NCBI GenBank assembly: GCA_031401035.1
Contig: JANNRA010000051.1
Span: forward strand, 1 to 39,018
DNA: 39,018 nucleotides
From: JANNRA01 sp031401035
GTDB taxonomy: Bacteria > Desulfobacterota > Binatia > HRBIN30 > CADEER01
Direction: 5' to 3'
The position numbers and the translations under genes were made by a program. Below, one piece after another: positions 15,536-24,500 of this stretch. The number at the start of each line of letters is the position of its first letter. The first letter of the stretch is position 1. The notes under the pieces were generated by a model, which did no database searches, was not told the origin of the DNA, and was given only the letters and a program-made list of their open reading frames with translations.

Positions 15536-16155
15536 ACGACCTCTTCGACAGACTCCTCGACATGCCGGTGCGGCAGCGCGTGCTGCTGATCGTCGGCTCG
15601 GTCTTCCTGCTGTTCTTCTTCTACTCGTGGTTCCTCTTCCTGCCGCGCAACGGCGAGATCCAGACCAAAGAGGAGAACCTGGTGGCGCTGCAGCAGGACC
15701 GTGACCGCAAGGCCGCCCTGGTCGCCAATCTCCCGCAGGCCCGCCTGGAGGTCGCCGACCTCAACGCGGCGCTGAAGGAGGCGGTGGAGCAGCTGCCCGA
15801 CACGAAGGAGATCCCCGACCTCCTCAGCGGCATCTCCGCCGTCGCCCGCGACGCCGGCCTGGAGATCCAGCAATTCAAACAGAAGCCGGAGACGTACCAG
15901 GAGTTCTACGCCGAAGTGCCCGTCGAGATCCTCGTCAAGGGGTCGTACTGGCAGGTCGAGTCGTTCTTCAAGCGCGTCGCCGAGCTCACCCGCATCGTCA
16001 ACGTCGGCAACATCGGCATCAAGGCGCCGACACTGATCGAGAACGACCCGGTCAAGCTCCAGACGTCCTGCGCGGCGACGACCTTCCGCTTCCTCGACGA
16101 GGCGGAGCGGGCGCGCATCGCCAAGGAACGCAAGGAGAAGGAGGGGAAAAAGTGA
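15532..16155 (+). CDS. pilO: Type IV pilus assembly protein PilO
   Basis: The 207-aa product has a short cytoplasmic N-terminus, one membrane helix at about 18-37, a coiled coil at about 45-90 and a periplasmic ferredoxin-like domain. The family segment DLLSGISAVARDAGLEIQ and the following strand pattern with SYWQVESFFKRVA are clear. PilO pairs with PilN and contacts PilP to span the periplasm towards PilQ. The C-terminus ends in a Lys/Glu-rich tail (AKERKEKEGKK). The ATG at 15532 overlaps the pilN stop (ATGA). The stop overlaps the GTG of pilP. Confidence 0.95.
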   Translation: MNDLFDRLLDMPVRQRVLLIVGSVFLLFFFYSWFLFLPRNGEIQTKEENLVALQQDRDRKAALVANLPQARLEVADLNAALKEAVEQLPDTKEIPDLLSGISAVARDAGLEIQQFKQKPETYQEFYAEVPVEILVKGSYWQVESFFKRVAELTRIVNVGNIGIKAPTLIENDPVKLQTSCAATTFRFLDEAERARIAKERKEKEGKK

Positions 16156-16919
16156 CGCCCCTCGCCCACATCCTGACCCTCGGCGGCGTTCTGATACTCG
16201 CCGGCATGAGCCTCGCCCAGCCCGCTGCGTCGCGCGCAGAGGATCGTCGTGCCGGGGACCCTGGTGCAGACGATCCCGGCGCGGCCGTCGCGGCCACCGC
16301 CGCCGAAGAGGCGGCGATGGCCGGCAAGGCGCGCAACGTGACGCGCTCGGCGATCAGCACCGTCTTCGGCAGCGGCCAAGGGGCGGCGCCGGGCGCGGCG
16401 CCAGTGGACGCGGCGCCGGGCGCGGCCCCCGCGGACATGGGGCAACCGGAGATGGCGCCAGCGGATGCGGCCGTCGCGGCGATCGACGGCACCGTCGCCG
16501 CGGCGGTGGTCGACCCGAACGCCGATCCGGCGCCGGGCGAAGAGATCGCCGTCGAGGTCGTCGACACCCGGCGCGATCCGTTCCGACCCTTCACGCTCGA
16601 CCTGCGTCCGCCCATGGACGACACCGAGATCCTGTCGCCGCTGCAGCGCTATGAGCTGCCGCAGTTGCGACTCGCCGGCGTCGTCCTCGACCTGGCCACG
16701 CCGCGGGCCATGCTGCAGGACAACAGCGGCATGGGGTACATCGTCACGCCCGGCACGCCCATCGGGCGCCGCCATGGCGTGGTGAAATCGATCGAGGCGC
16801 GTCGCGTCGTCGTCGAGGAGATCGTCCTCGACTACTACGGCCGCGAAACGACTCACCAGGTCGCCATCGACATGCCGACGGACGAGAAGTCCGACAGCGC
16901 CAGTCAGGAGAAGCCGTGA
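16152..16919 (+). CDS. pilP: Type IV pilus assembly protein PilP, without a lipobox
   Basis: The GTG start at 16152 overlaps the pilO stop and gives 255 aa. The C-terminal beta-domain is recognisable from about residue 138: RRDPFRPF, YELPQLRLAGVV, then the GMGYIVTPGTPIGRRHGVV strand pattern that contacts PilQ. Pseudomonas PilP is an inner-membrane lipoprotein of about 175 aa. This one has an N-terminal hydrophobic segment (about 4-23) but no Cys anywhere in the protein, so it cannot be lipidated. It may be held by an uncleaved helix or be a soluble periplasmic protein. The extra length is an Ala/Pro/Gly-rich region (about 75-110) that probably acts as a flexible spacer. Confidence 0.9.
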   Translation: MTPLAHILTLGGVLILAGMSLAQPAASRAEDRRAGDPGADDPGAAVAATAAEEAAMAGKARNVTRSAISTVFGSGQGAAPGAAPVDAAPGAAPADMGQPEMAPADAAVAAIDGTVAAAVVDPNADPAPGEEIAVEVVDTRRDPFRPFTLDLRPPMDDTEILSPLQRYELPQLRLAGVVLDLATPRAMLQDNSGMGYIVTPGTPIGRRHGVVKSIEARRVVVEEIVLDYYGRETTHQVAIDMPTDEKSDSASQEKP

Positions 16920-19087
16920 TGAACGTGGCCAGCGGAATCGGTGCGGGGATGCGCGGGTTCGCCCGTGCGGGCGCCATCGGGTGCGTAACGACGGTGCTGG
17001 CGGCCTGCGCGCCGCCGCAGGCGTCACTCGACGATGGGGCGCCGCGCGAACGCGCGGTGGTCGAGTCGAGCGAAGAGGTGACCAACGTCGGCGTCGCCGC
17101 GGCCGACGCGCCCGCCGACGTCCTGCTCATCCGCGAGCTCAAGGTGATCGACGACAACGGCCAGACCGGTGTCTTCGCCAAGCTCAACCGGGCGCCCGAC
17201 GAAGTGACGCACGTCATGCTCAGCAACCCCACCCGGTTGCTGATCGAGATGCGCGGCCCGACCGGCGAGAACATCGTCGCCGAGCGCTACGCGGTCGACA
17301 ATCCGCTCGTCTCGCAGGTGCAGGTCGGCAGCGACTCCGGCACCGTCCGCGTCACCCTGCTGCTCAAGGGGGACACCGCGCCGGTGTCCTCGGTCGACGA
17401 CCTCAAGGACACTATCATCGCCTTCCTCGGCGAGCCGCGCGGCACCACCGATCCGATCCGCGAGGCAATCGTCTTCACGCAGCGCGCCGTGCCGGGTGTC
17501 GCGCCGGCGCCGCAGCCCGTCACCGCGTGGGCCCAGGCCGCACCGGCGCCGCCGGCCTATGCGCCGCCGCCGCCGCCGCCGGCGCGCGCCAGTGAACCGC
17601 CGCCGCCGGTGCTGGTGAGCACCGAGGCGAAAACCAGCCCGCGCGCCAAGAAACTGTACTATGGGCAGCCGATCTCCCTCGACCTCAAGGATGCCGACGT
17701 CCACAACGTCATCCGCCTGCTCGCCGACGTCAGCGGCCTCAACATCGTCGCCACGGACGACGTCACGGGGCAGATCACCGTGCGCCTCAACGACATCCCC
17801 TGGGATCAGGCGCTCGACATCGTCCTGCAGACGCAGAACCTCGAGAGCGAGCAGGAGGGCAACGTCCTGCGCATCTCCACCGTCAAGCGGCTGCGCGAGG
17901 AGCGCGAGGAGCAGCACAAAGCGCAGCGCGCCGCGCAGATCATCGAGCCGCTGCAGGTCGCGTACCTGGTGGTCAACTACGCCAAGGCGCGCCAGCTCGG
18001 CGAGTTGGTCAGCGGCGCCGGCCGCCTCGGCCAGCAGCAGGGCGGCCGCAGCCGCAGCGATCAGCAGGACGAAGAGCAGGGCGTGCTGTCGCCGCGCGGC
18101 AGCGTCATGGTGGACGAGTTCACCAACACGCTGATCGTGCGCGACGTCGACCGCGGCATCAAGAACGCGCGTGATCTCGTCGCCCGCCTCGACGTGCAGA
18201 TCCCGCAGGTGCTGATCGAGTCGAACATCGTCGAGGCGACCACCGATTTCGCCCGCGAGCTCGGGGTGCAGTGGGGCTACAACGCGAACATCGGCCCGCA
18301 GACCGGCACCAGCACCGGCAGCAATTTCCCCGGGACGATCGGTTTCGGCGGTTCCGGCCTCGGCACCGGCTCGGGCGGCGTGCCGTTCCTGGTCGACTTC
18401 CCGGCCAAGAACCTCGCCCCGGGCGCCGGCAGCGCCCTCGACCTGGCGCTCGGCTCGCTCAATGGCGCCTATTCGCTCGATGTCCGCCTTACCGCGCTGG
18501 AGCAGCAGGGCCAGGGCCGCATCATCTCGCGTCCGCGCGTCGTGACGCTGAACAACGTCGCCGCGACCATCCAGAGCCTCACCATTCTGCGCGTCCGCCT
18601 GCCATCCACCGGCACCATCGTGAACACCGGTGCCGGCGGCAGCGCCGGTACCGCGACCACGGCGACGGAGAAGATCGAGACCGGCATCACGCTCGAGGTG
18701 ACGCCGCAGGTGTCATCGGACGGCTTCGTGCTGCTCGACATGTTCGCCAAGTCGAGTCAGGCCGACTTCACCCGCACCGTCGACAACATCCCGACGGAAA
18801 TCACCCGTCAGGCGACCTCGCACGTGCTGGTGCGCGACGGTCAGACCGTCGTGCTCGGCGGCATCTACCGCGACACCAACACCGACAGCACCAGTGGCGT
18901 CCCCTGGTTCAACACCATCCCGGGCATCAAGTGGCTCTTCCAGAGCGAGTCGAAGGCCAAGCGTCGCGAGGACCTACTCGTCTTCCTGACGCCGCGCGTC
19001 CTCAAGTCCGCCTCCGGCACCGGCGGCCTGCCGACGGCGCAGAAGCTCTGGGAGAACCGCGACTCGGCCGAGGACCCGAACGGGTGA
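16919..19087 (+). CDS. pilQ: Type IV pilus secretin PilQ with a lipoprotein-type signal
   Basis: PilQ forms the outer-membrane channel for the pilus. The ATG at 16919 (AGGAG 9 nt upstream) gives 722 aa; a GTG at 16916 is also in frame. The signal sequence ends in a lipobox, VLAAC, with Cys30. Then come one AMIN domain (about 69-171), a Pro-rich linker (about 195-230), an STN domain (YYGQPISLDLKDADV onward, about 246-320), an N1-type domain (about 340-400) and the secretin core from IPQVLIESNIVEAT (about 428) to VPWFNTIPGIKWLFQ and LLVFLTPRVL (about 661-696). The lipobox suggests a lipid-anchored secretin that needs no separate pilotin. Its start overlaps the pilP stop; aroK begins 28 nt after its own stop. 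Confidence 0.95.
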   Translation: MNVASGIGAGMRGFARAGAIGCVTTVLAACAPPQASLDDGAPRERAVVESSEEVTNVGVAAADAPADVLLIRELKVIDDNGQTGVFAKLNRAPDEVTHVMLSNPTRLLIEMRGPTGENIVAERYAVDNPLVSQVQVGSDSGTVRVTLLLKGDTAPVSSVDDLKDTIIAFLGEPRGTTDPIREAIVFTQRAVPGVAPAPQPVTAWAQAAPAPPAYAPPPPPPARASEPPPPVLVSTEAKTSPRAKKLYYGQPISLDLKDADVHNVIRLLADVSGLNIVATDDVTGQITVRLNDIPWDQALDIVLQTQNLESEQEGNVLRISTVKRLREEREEQHKAQRAAQIIEPLQVAYLVVNYAKARQLGELVSGAGRLGQQQGGRSRSDQQDEEQGVLSPRGSVMVDEFTNTLIVRDVDRGIKNARDLVARLDVQIPQVLIESNIVEATTDFARELGVQWGYNANIGPQTGTSTGSNFPGTIGFGGSGLGTGSGGVPFLVDFPAKNLAPGAGSALDLALGSLNGAYSLDVRLTALEQQGQGRIISRPRVVTLNNVAATIQSLTILRVRLPSTGTIVNTGAGGSAGTATTATEKIETGITLEVTPQVSSDGFVLLDMFAKSSQADFTRTVDNIPTEITRQATSHVLVRDGQTVVLGGIYRDTNTDSTSGVPWFNTIPGIKWLFQSESKAKRREDLLVFLTPRVLKSASGTGGLPTAQKLWENRDSAEDPNG

Positions 19088-19115
19088 TGCCGTCCGGCAG
19101 CGCGTCCGACAGGAA

Positions 19116-19646
19116 ATGACGATCGTGATCCTCACCGGCTTCATGGGCACCGGCAAGACCAGCATCGGCACGCGCCTGGCGGCGCGCCTGGCGGCGCCGT
19201 TTGTCGACACCGACGCGCTGGTCGAACGCGCCGCCGGCCGCCGCGTCGCCGACATCTTCGCCGCCGACGGCGAAGCGGCCTTCCGCGCCGCCGAACGGCG
19301 CGCCATCGCCGAGGCCCTCGCCGTGCCGGGCGCCGTCGTCGCCACCGGCGGCGGTGCGGTCGTCGATGCCGCGACGCGCGCCAGCCTCAAGGCCGCGGCG
19401 CCGCTGGTCTGCCTGACCGCCCGCCCGGAAGTGATCCTGGCGCGCACCGGCGGCGCCGGGCCGACCCGCCCGCTGCTGCAGGGCGAGGATCCCGCCGGCC
19501 GAATCGCGGCGCTGCTCGCCGCGCGCGCCGACGCCTACGCCAGCGCCGAACTCACCCTGGACACCTCGGACCGCGGACTCGACGCCTGCGTCGCCGCCAT
19601 TGCCGCCTTCCTGGGCCGCCCCGGCGCCGGCGGGGGGTCGACATGA
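19116..19646 (+). CDS. aroK: Shikimate kinase
   Basis: AroK phosphorylates shikimate at the 3-OH with ATP, the fifth step of the shikimate pathway. The 176-aa length is normal. The P-loop GFMGTGKTS lies at 8-16, a DTD shikimate-binding motif at about 30-32, the FRAAER region with its binding Arg at about 55-60, the GGG substrate loop (ATGGGAVV) at about 77-79, and TRPLL in the lid. The ATG at 19116 directly abuts an AGGAA, which is too close for a normal ribosome-binding site. An in-frame GTG at 19125 has better spacing and would remove three residues, so the start is slightly uncertain. It is the sixth gene of the pil-aro run, as in Pseudomonas. Confidence 0.95.
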   Translation: MTIVILTGFMGTGKTSIGTRLAARLAAPFVDTDALVERAAGRRVADIFAADGEAAFRAAERRAIAEALAVPGAVVATGGGAVVDAATRASLKAAAPLVCLTARPEVILARTGGAGPTRPLLQGEDPAGRIAALLAARADAYASAELTLDTSDRGLDACVAAIAAFLGRPGAGGGST

Positions 19647-19669
19647 GCGCCAGCGAGAGGGCGATATGA
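19643..19669 (+). other. Possible 8-codon minigene coupling aroK to aroB
   Basis: An ATG at 19643 overlaps the aroK stop as ATGA and opens an 8-codon frame (MSASERAI) whose TGA (19667-19669) overlaps the aroB ATG at 19666, again as ATGA. The ten bases ATGAGCGCCA occur at both ATGs, 23 nt apart, which suggests a small duplication that moved aroB away from aroK while keeping overlap coupling. Translation of the minigene is not demonstrated. Confidence 0.35.
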
Positions 19670-20751
19670 GCGCCACCGCCACCGTCATGGTCGCCCTCGG
19701 CGACCGCTCCTACCCGGTCGCCATCGGCGCCGGCACGCTGGCGCGCCTCGGTGGGCGCCTGCAGGAGCTCGGCCTCGGCAAGCGCATCGCCGTCATCACC
19801 AACCCGACGGTCGCCAAACTCTACCGCGCGACGGTCGAACGCGCCCTCGTCGATGCCGGCTTCACGGTCACGGTGCTCGAGGTGCCGGACGGCGAGGAGC
19901 ACAAGAACCTCGCCTGGCTGACCTTCCTCTACGACCGCCTGGTCGACGCCCGCCTCGATCGCGACTGCGCCGTGGTGGCGCTCGGCGGCGGCGTCATCGG
20001 CGATCTCGCCGGCTTCACCGCCGCCACCTTCCAGCGCGGCGTGCCGTTCGTGCAGGTGCCGACGACGCTGCTGGCGCAGGTGGATTCGAGCGTCGGCGGC
20101 AAGACGGCGGTCAACCATGCCGGCGGCAAGAATCTCATCGGTTCGTTTCACCAACCGCGCCTGGTGTGGGTGGACGTGCAGACGCTGCAGACCCTGCCGC
20201 GCCGCGAGGTGCAGGCCGGCATGGCCGAGGTGATCAAGCACGGCGCCATCCTCGGCCCGGCCCTGTTCACCCTGCTCGAGGAGCAGCTCGAAGCGGTCAT
20301 GGCCCTCGACGAGGGACTGTGCGTCGAGGTCGTGCGGCAGAACTGCGCCATCAAGGCGGCGGTGGTCGCCGAGGACGAGCGCGAGGGCGGCTACCGCGCC
20401 GTGCTCAACTTCGGCCACACGCTGGCGCACGCCATCGAGGTGCTGACCGACTACCGCGGCTTCCTGCACGGCGAGGCGGTGGCGATCGGCATGGCCTTCG
20501 CGGCCCGCCTGTCGGTGGCGCGCGGCGCCTGCCCGCCGGCGGTCGCGGCGCGCATCGTCGCGCTGCTGCAGCGCGCCGGGCTGCCGACCGAGCTGCCGCG
20601 CGAACTGGTGACGCCGAATCTCGCCGTCGCGGTCGCGGCCGACAAGAAGGCCGCCGGCGGCAAGGTGAAGTTCGTCCTGATCGAAGACATCGGCCGCGTC
20701 CGCTTCGAGATGCTGAGCGGCGAAGAGGTGCTCGCGCACGCACGTGCGTGA
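19666..20751 (+). CDS. aroB: 3-dehydroquinate synthase
   Basis: AroB converts DAHP to 3-dehydroquinate, the second step of the shikimate pathway, with NAD and a divalent metal. The ATG at 19666 (GAGAGG upstream) gives 361 aa, the usual length. Motifs in order: PDGEEHKNL (about 74-82), GGGVIGDLAGF (107-117), DSSVGGKTAVN (140-150), GGKNLIGSFHQP (about 153-164), AEVIKHG and NFGHTLAHAIE. The metal ligands correspond to Glu188, His251 and His268, a constant offset of four from the E. coli residues. The NAD- and carbaphosphonate-binding Lys and Asn positions look intact. It closes the pil-aro cluster. A 14-bp palindrome covers the end of the gene. Confidence 0.96.
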   Translation: MSATATVMVALGDRSYPVAIGAGTLARLGGRLQELGLGKRIAVITNPTVAKLYRATVERALVDAGFTVTVLEVPDGEEHKNLAWLTFLYDRLVDARLDRDCAVVALGGGVIGDLAGFTAATFQRGVPFVQVPTTLLAQVDSSVGGKTAVNHAGGKNLIGSFHQPRLVWVDVQTLQTLPRREVQAGMAEVIKHGAILGPALFTLLEEQLEAVMALDEGLCVEVVRQNCAIKAAVVAEDEREGGYRAVLNFGHTLAHAIEVLTDYRGFLHGEAVAIGMAFAARLSVARGACPPAVAARIVALLQRAGLPTELPRELVTPNLAVAVAADKKAAGGKVKFVLIEDIGRVRFEMLSGEEVLAHARA

Positions 20752-20771
20752 GCCGCAACCGAACAATTCGG
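20737..20771 (+). repeat. Palindrome and small hairpin at the aroB 3' end
   Basis: CACGCACGTGCGTG at 20737-20750 is its own reverse complement and overlaps the aroB stop. CCGAA (20759-20763) pairs with TTCGG (20767-20771) around a CAA loop a few bases later. Neither is followed by a T-run. They may weaken read-through into the lipoprotein gene, but this is not a confident terminator. Confidence 0.4.
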
Positions 20772-20814
20772 CCGGCGGCGCCAGCGGCGCGGACCGGCCC
20801 CTGTGGAGGGTGTC

Positions 20815-21519
20815 ATGCGGTGGTTTCCTCATACGACGATGGTGGTGGGTGCGGGCTTGCTGCTCGGCCTGACGAGCTGCGGCAGCGCCGGGTTCGACAA
20901 CGGCGGCACGGATGCGTTGACGATGCAGTTCCTCGGCTTCAGCGACGAGGGCATCGATCAGCAGGATAGCGTCGGTACCACCTTTGCCGACGTCGATGTG
21001 TGCGCCAGCCTGTGCAGCGTCGGCGGCGACCTCATCGACATCGAGTTCGAGCAGTTCACGACGACGAGCGCCAACGCCGTCTTCATGAACATGGGCGCCT
21101 CGCCCATCCTGCTCGATACCTACACCGTCGCCATTCCGGGCAGCGGCCTGCCTACGCGCACCGGCGGCATCTCGGCCATCCTGCCCGGCGGCCAGTGCAG
21201 CAACTCGGGCGCGCAATGCGGCGACAATTCCGCCTGCTTCGGCCTCGGCCAGTGCGAGCATGTCGAGACGCCGGTCCAGGTGCTGCTCTTCGACTTCATC
21301 GTCAAGGCGCTGGTGCGCGGCAACGGCGAGTGCCCGGCGATCGACCCCCTCACCAACCAGGTCACGCAGGGCACCGTCTTGCCGCAGACCTTCCAGACCA
21401 ACGTCACCTTCTCGGGCAGCGACGCCAGCGGCGAGCGCTTCACCGTCAAGGCCGGCATGGTGGCGAGTTTCTTCGACGCGAACAATTGCGAGAACAATTC
21501 CGGCGGCGGCGGCGCGTGA
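20815..21519 (+). CDS. Cys-rich lipoprotein of unknown function
   Basis: The ATG at 20815 with GGAGGG 5 nt upstream gives 234 aa. The signal peptide ends in a lipobox, LTSC (Cys22). The mature part has an extracellular-looking, beta-rich composition with a Cys-rich stretch at about 128-146 (pattern C-x6-C-x5-C-x5-C). It ends in an Asn/Gly-rich tail (ENNSGGGGA). No family was recognised. It precedes a giant Ig-like lipoprotein by 59 nt on the same strand, and that protein carries a similar Cys-rich motif, so the two may be exported together and act at the same surface. That link is inference from position and motif. Confidence 0.75.
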   Translation: MRWFPHTTMVVGAGLLLGLTSCGSAGFDNGGTDALTMQFLGFSDEGIDQQDSVGTTFADVDVCASLCSVGGDLIDIEFEQFTTTSANAVFMNMGASPILLDTYTVAIPGSGLPTRTGGISAILPGGQCSNSGAQCGDNSACFGLGQCEHVETPVQVLLFDFIVKALVRGNGECPAIDPLTNQVTQGTVLPQTFQTNVTFSGSDASGERFTVKAGMVASFFDANNCENNSGGGGA

Positions 21520-21578
21520 GGCGGGTCATGCGCGGCGGACGCACCAGGCGCGAAGTTGAGAGTGACGGAGGTGTTGGG

Positions 21579-24500
21579 ATGAGCCGACGGATTGCCGGAG
21601 TTCTTGCGAGCATGTCGATGGCCGTACTGGCCGCCTGTGGCGGCGGCGGCAGCAGCGGCGGCGGTGGCGGCGGCGGCGGGCCGACGCCGGTGCCGAACCA
21701 GCTCTGCGACGCGACCAACACCATCTGCCTCGGCGCCGCGCAACTGGTTCTCAACTCGCAGCGCACGACCCCCTACACCGTCACCGTGCGCCAGGGCGGC
21801 CGCGCCCAGGCCGGCGTGCCGGTGACCGTCACCAGCAGCTCGGGCGCCATTTCGCTCGATCCGCGCGAGGGCGCAACCAACGACGAGGGCGTGTTGAGCG
21901 GGACGGTCATCGCCAATTTCGGCGGCAGCGTCGGCGTCACCGCCAGCGCGCCGAGCCTCGGGGTCTCGGTAACGCTGCGCTTCTCGGTGCAGGGCGGCGG
22001 GCCGCCGGCGACCGTGACGCGCACGCCGTCGGGCGGCATCCCGCCGACGCCGACGCCGAAGGAGACCGACGAGGTCGCGACGTTGTACATGGAGACCAAC
22101 CCGTTCTCGATCGGTTCACAGTTGGGCGGCAAGGTGCGCATCTTCGCCATCGCCTTCGACAAGGACAACCGCCCGTTGAACGGCATCAGCATCATCTTCG
22201 ACTTCTCCCCCAAGGTCGGCACCCTGCGCCCGATCGCCACCACCACGCGCACCCTCGTCCTGCCCGACCTCAGCGAGCAGGCCGGCGTCGCGGAGGTCAT
22301 CATCGACATTCCGGCGGCGGCGGCCTCGGCGGGCGAGATCGAAGTCGTCGCCACCGCCGGCGAGGTCACCGGCAGCGTCACCTTCCGCGTCAACGCCGGC
22401 GAGGCGGATCAGGAGATCGCCACCGTCCTGGCGCAGATCAGCGACGCCACCTGCGGTACCGACGTCGGCGGCGGCCTGACCGTCAGCGCCGTCGTCTTCG
22501 ACGCCAACAACCGACCGATCAACAAGGTCAACGTGCTGTTCATGACGCCGATCGGCCAGGTCATTCCGCTGGTCTCCGAGACGCGCGAGTTCAACGGCCA
22601 GCCCGGCACCGCTATCACCACGCTGCAGATTCCCCCCGGCGCGCCGGTGCTGCGCGACGACAGCGGCCAGATCCTGCCCTACACCATCAAGGCCCGCGCC
22701 GGCGGCGTCGAGGGCGAGGTGCAGGTCTTCGTCGTCCCCGGCCGCGAGGAGTGCAACGCCGGCACCGGCCCGACGACCGACGTCGGCGAGCCGGCCAGCA
22801 TCACCATGAGTGCCAGCCCGAACCGCATCCGCGTCCGCGGCGGCGGGGCGCGCGAGACGTCGGCGACGGTGGCGACCATCTTCGACAACCAGGGCGCCCG
22901 CCGCGCCGGCGTGCCGGTGCGTTTCCGTCTCTCGCCCCTGTCGAGCGCCCCGGGGGCGCTGCTGCTGCCGGTCAACCTGAGCGGCGGCTACTGCACGGGC
23001 GGTCTCGGCGTCACGTGCGAGAACGACGGCGACTGCGCGCTCGGTCAGACCTGTGAGATCTCGGCGGGCAACCGCTTCACCGCCTACACCGACCGCGCCG
23101 GCAACGCGCAGATCCAGGTGCGCTCCGGCAGCAGCCTCGGCACCGTCAGCGTGCAGGCCGAGGTGCCCTCCGAGCTCGGCGACGAGTTCACCGAACCGTG
23201 CTTCGCGCCGAGCCAGCCGGGCGAGCGCTGCATCATCTCCAACGGCCTCGTCCTCACCGTCACCGCCGGCCTGCCCGGGCGGCTGTCGCTGGCCCTCAAC
23301 ACGCGGGCGGTCGACAACAACGACGGCACCCAGCTCAGCACCCTGACGGCGGTGGTCACCGACGCCTTCGGCAACACCGTCGAGAACGGCACGCCGGTCT
23401 CCTTCACCGTCGTGCCCTTCGACGCGACCGACAACCAGTCGCAGCGCATCGGCATCGTCGGTTTCCCGGTCACCAATGCGGCGCCGCCCTGCGACGTCAC
23501 CCAGTACGTGCAGCAGACCGGCGTGCCGGTCGTGCCGCAGCCGGGCAACGCGACCACCTGCCTGACCTTCCCGACCGACATGGAAGGCGCCGACGTGCAG
23601 GTGCAGGTCGAGGCCGGCGGCGCCACCGGGCTGCGCACCATCATCCTGCCCGGCCTGATCGACGACCTGCTCTCGCTCGCCAATCCGACCACCGTGGTGG
23701 TCACCGAGGTGCAGGCGGGGCAGTCGCTGATCACCGCCGTGGCGCGCGATCGCAACGGCAACCCGGTGCGCAACGTGAAGATGAACTTCGAGACGACGCT
23801 CGGCATCTTCCGCACCGCGCAGCCGCAGTTCACCACCGCGGCGCTGACCGACGCCAACGGCGTCGCCACCGCCACGCTGACCGTTCCCGCCGGCACGCCG
23901 GACGAGACCGAGGTCACGGTGACCATCTGGGGCGGCGGCCTGGCGCGCGTCGCCGGCCTGAAGGAAACCATCACGGTCGCCTCGAGCGGACCGAACCCGG
24001 GCGCCGGCCCGGCGGCCATCACCCTCGAGGCGGCATCACCGGCGGTCATCGGCGTGCGCAACACCGGCCGCCAGGATCAGTCGATCGTGTCCCTGACCGT
24101 ACGCGACCGCCTGAACAACCCGCTGTCGAACATCCCGGTGCGCTTCTTCATCAACTCCCTCGGCGGCGCGACGGTCACGCCGGAGGCGATCTCCGACGAC
24201 GACGGCGTCGTCCGCACCACCGTCAGCGCCGGCACGCAGGCGGCGGCGGTGCAGATCACCGCCACCATCGATGTGAACAGCGACGGCCAGAACGAGGTCG
24301 TCAACACCTTCACGCCGGTGAATATCGTCGGCGGCGTCCCCAACGCGGATCGCTTCAGCCTGGCGGCGCAGTTCCTCAACATCGCCGGCCGCGTCACCTT
24401 CGGTCTCGAGGACGAGATCACCGCCTTCCTCAATGACCACTTCGGTAACGCCGTGGCGCCGGGCACGGTGGTGAACTACACCACCAACGGCGCCAGCGTC

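Noticed and set aside
20758..20814. Intrinsic terminator between aroB and the lipoprotein gene
   Set aside because: Only a 5-bp stem and a separate palindrome with no T-run; listed as a weak repeat feature instead.
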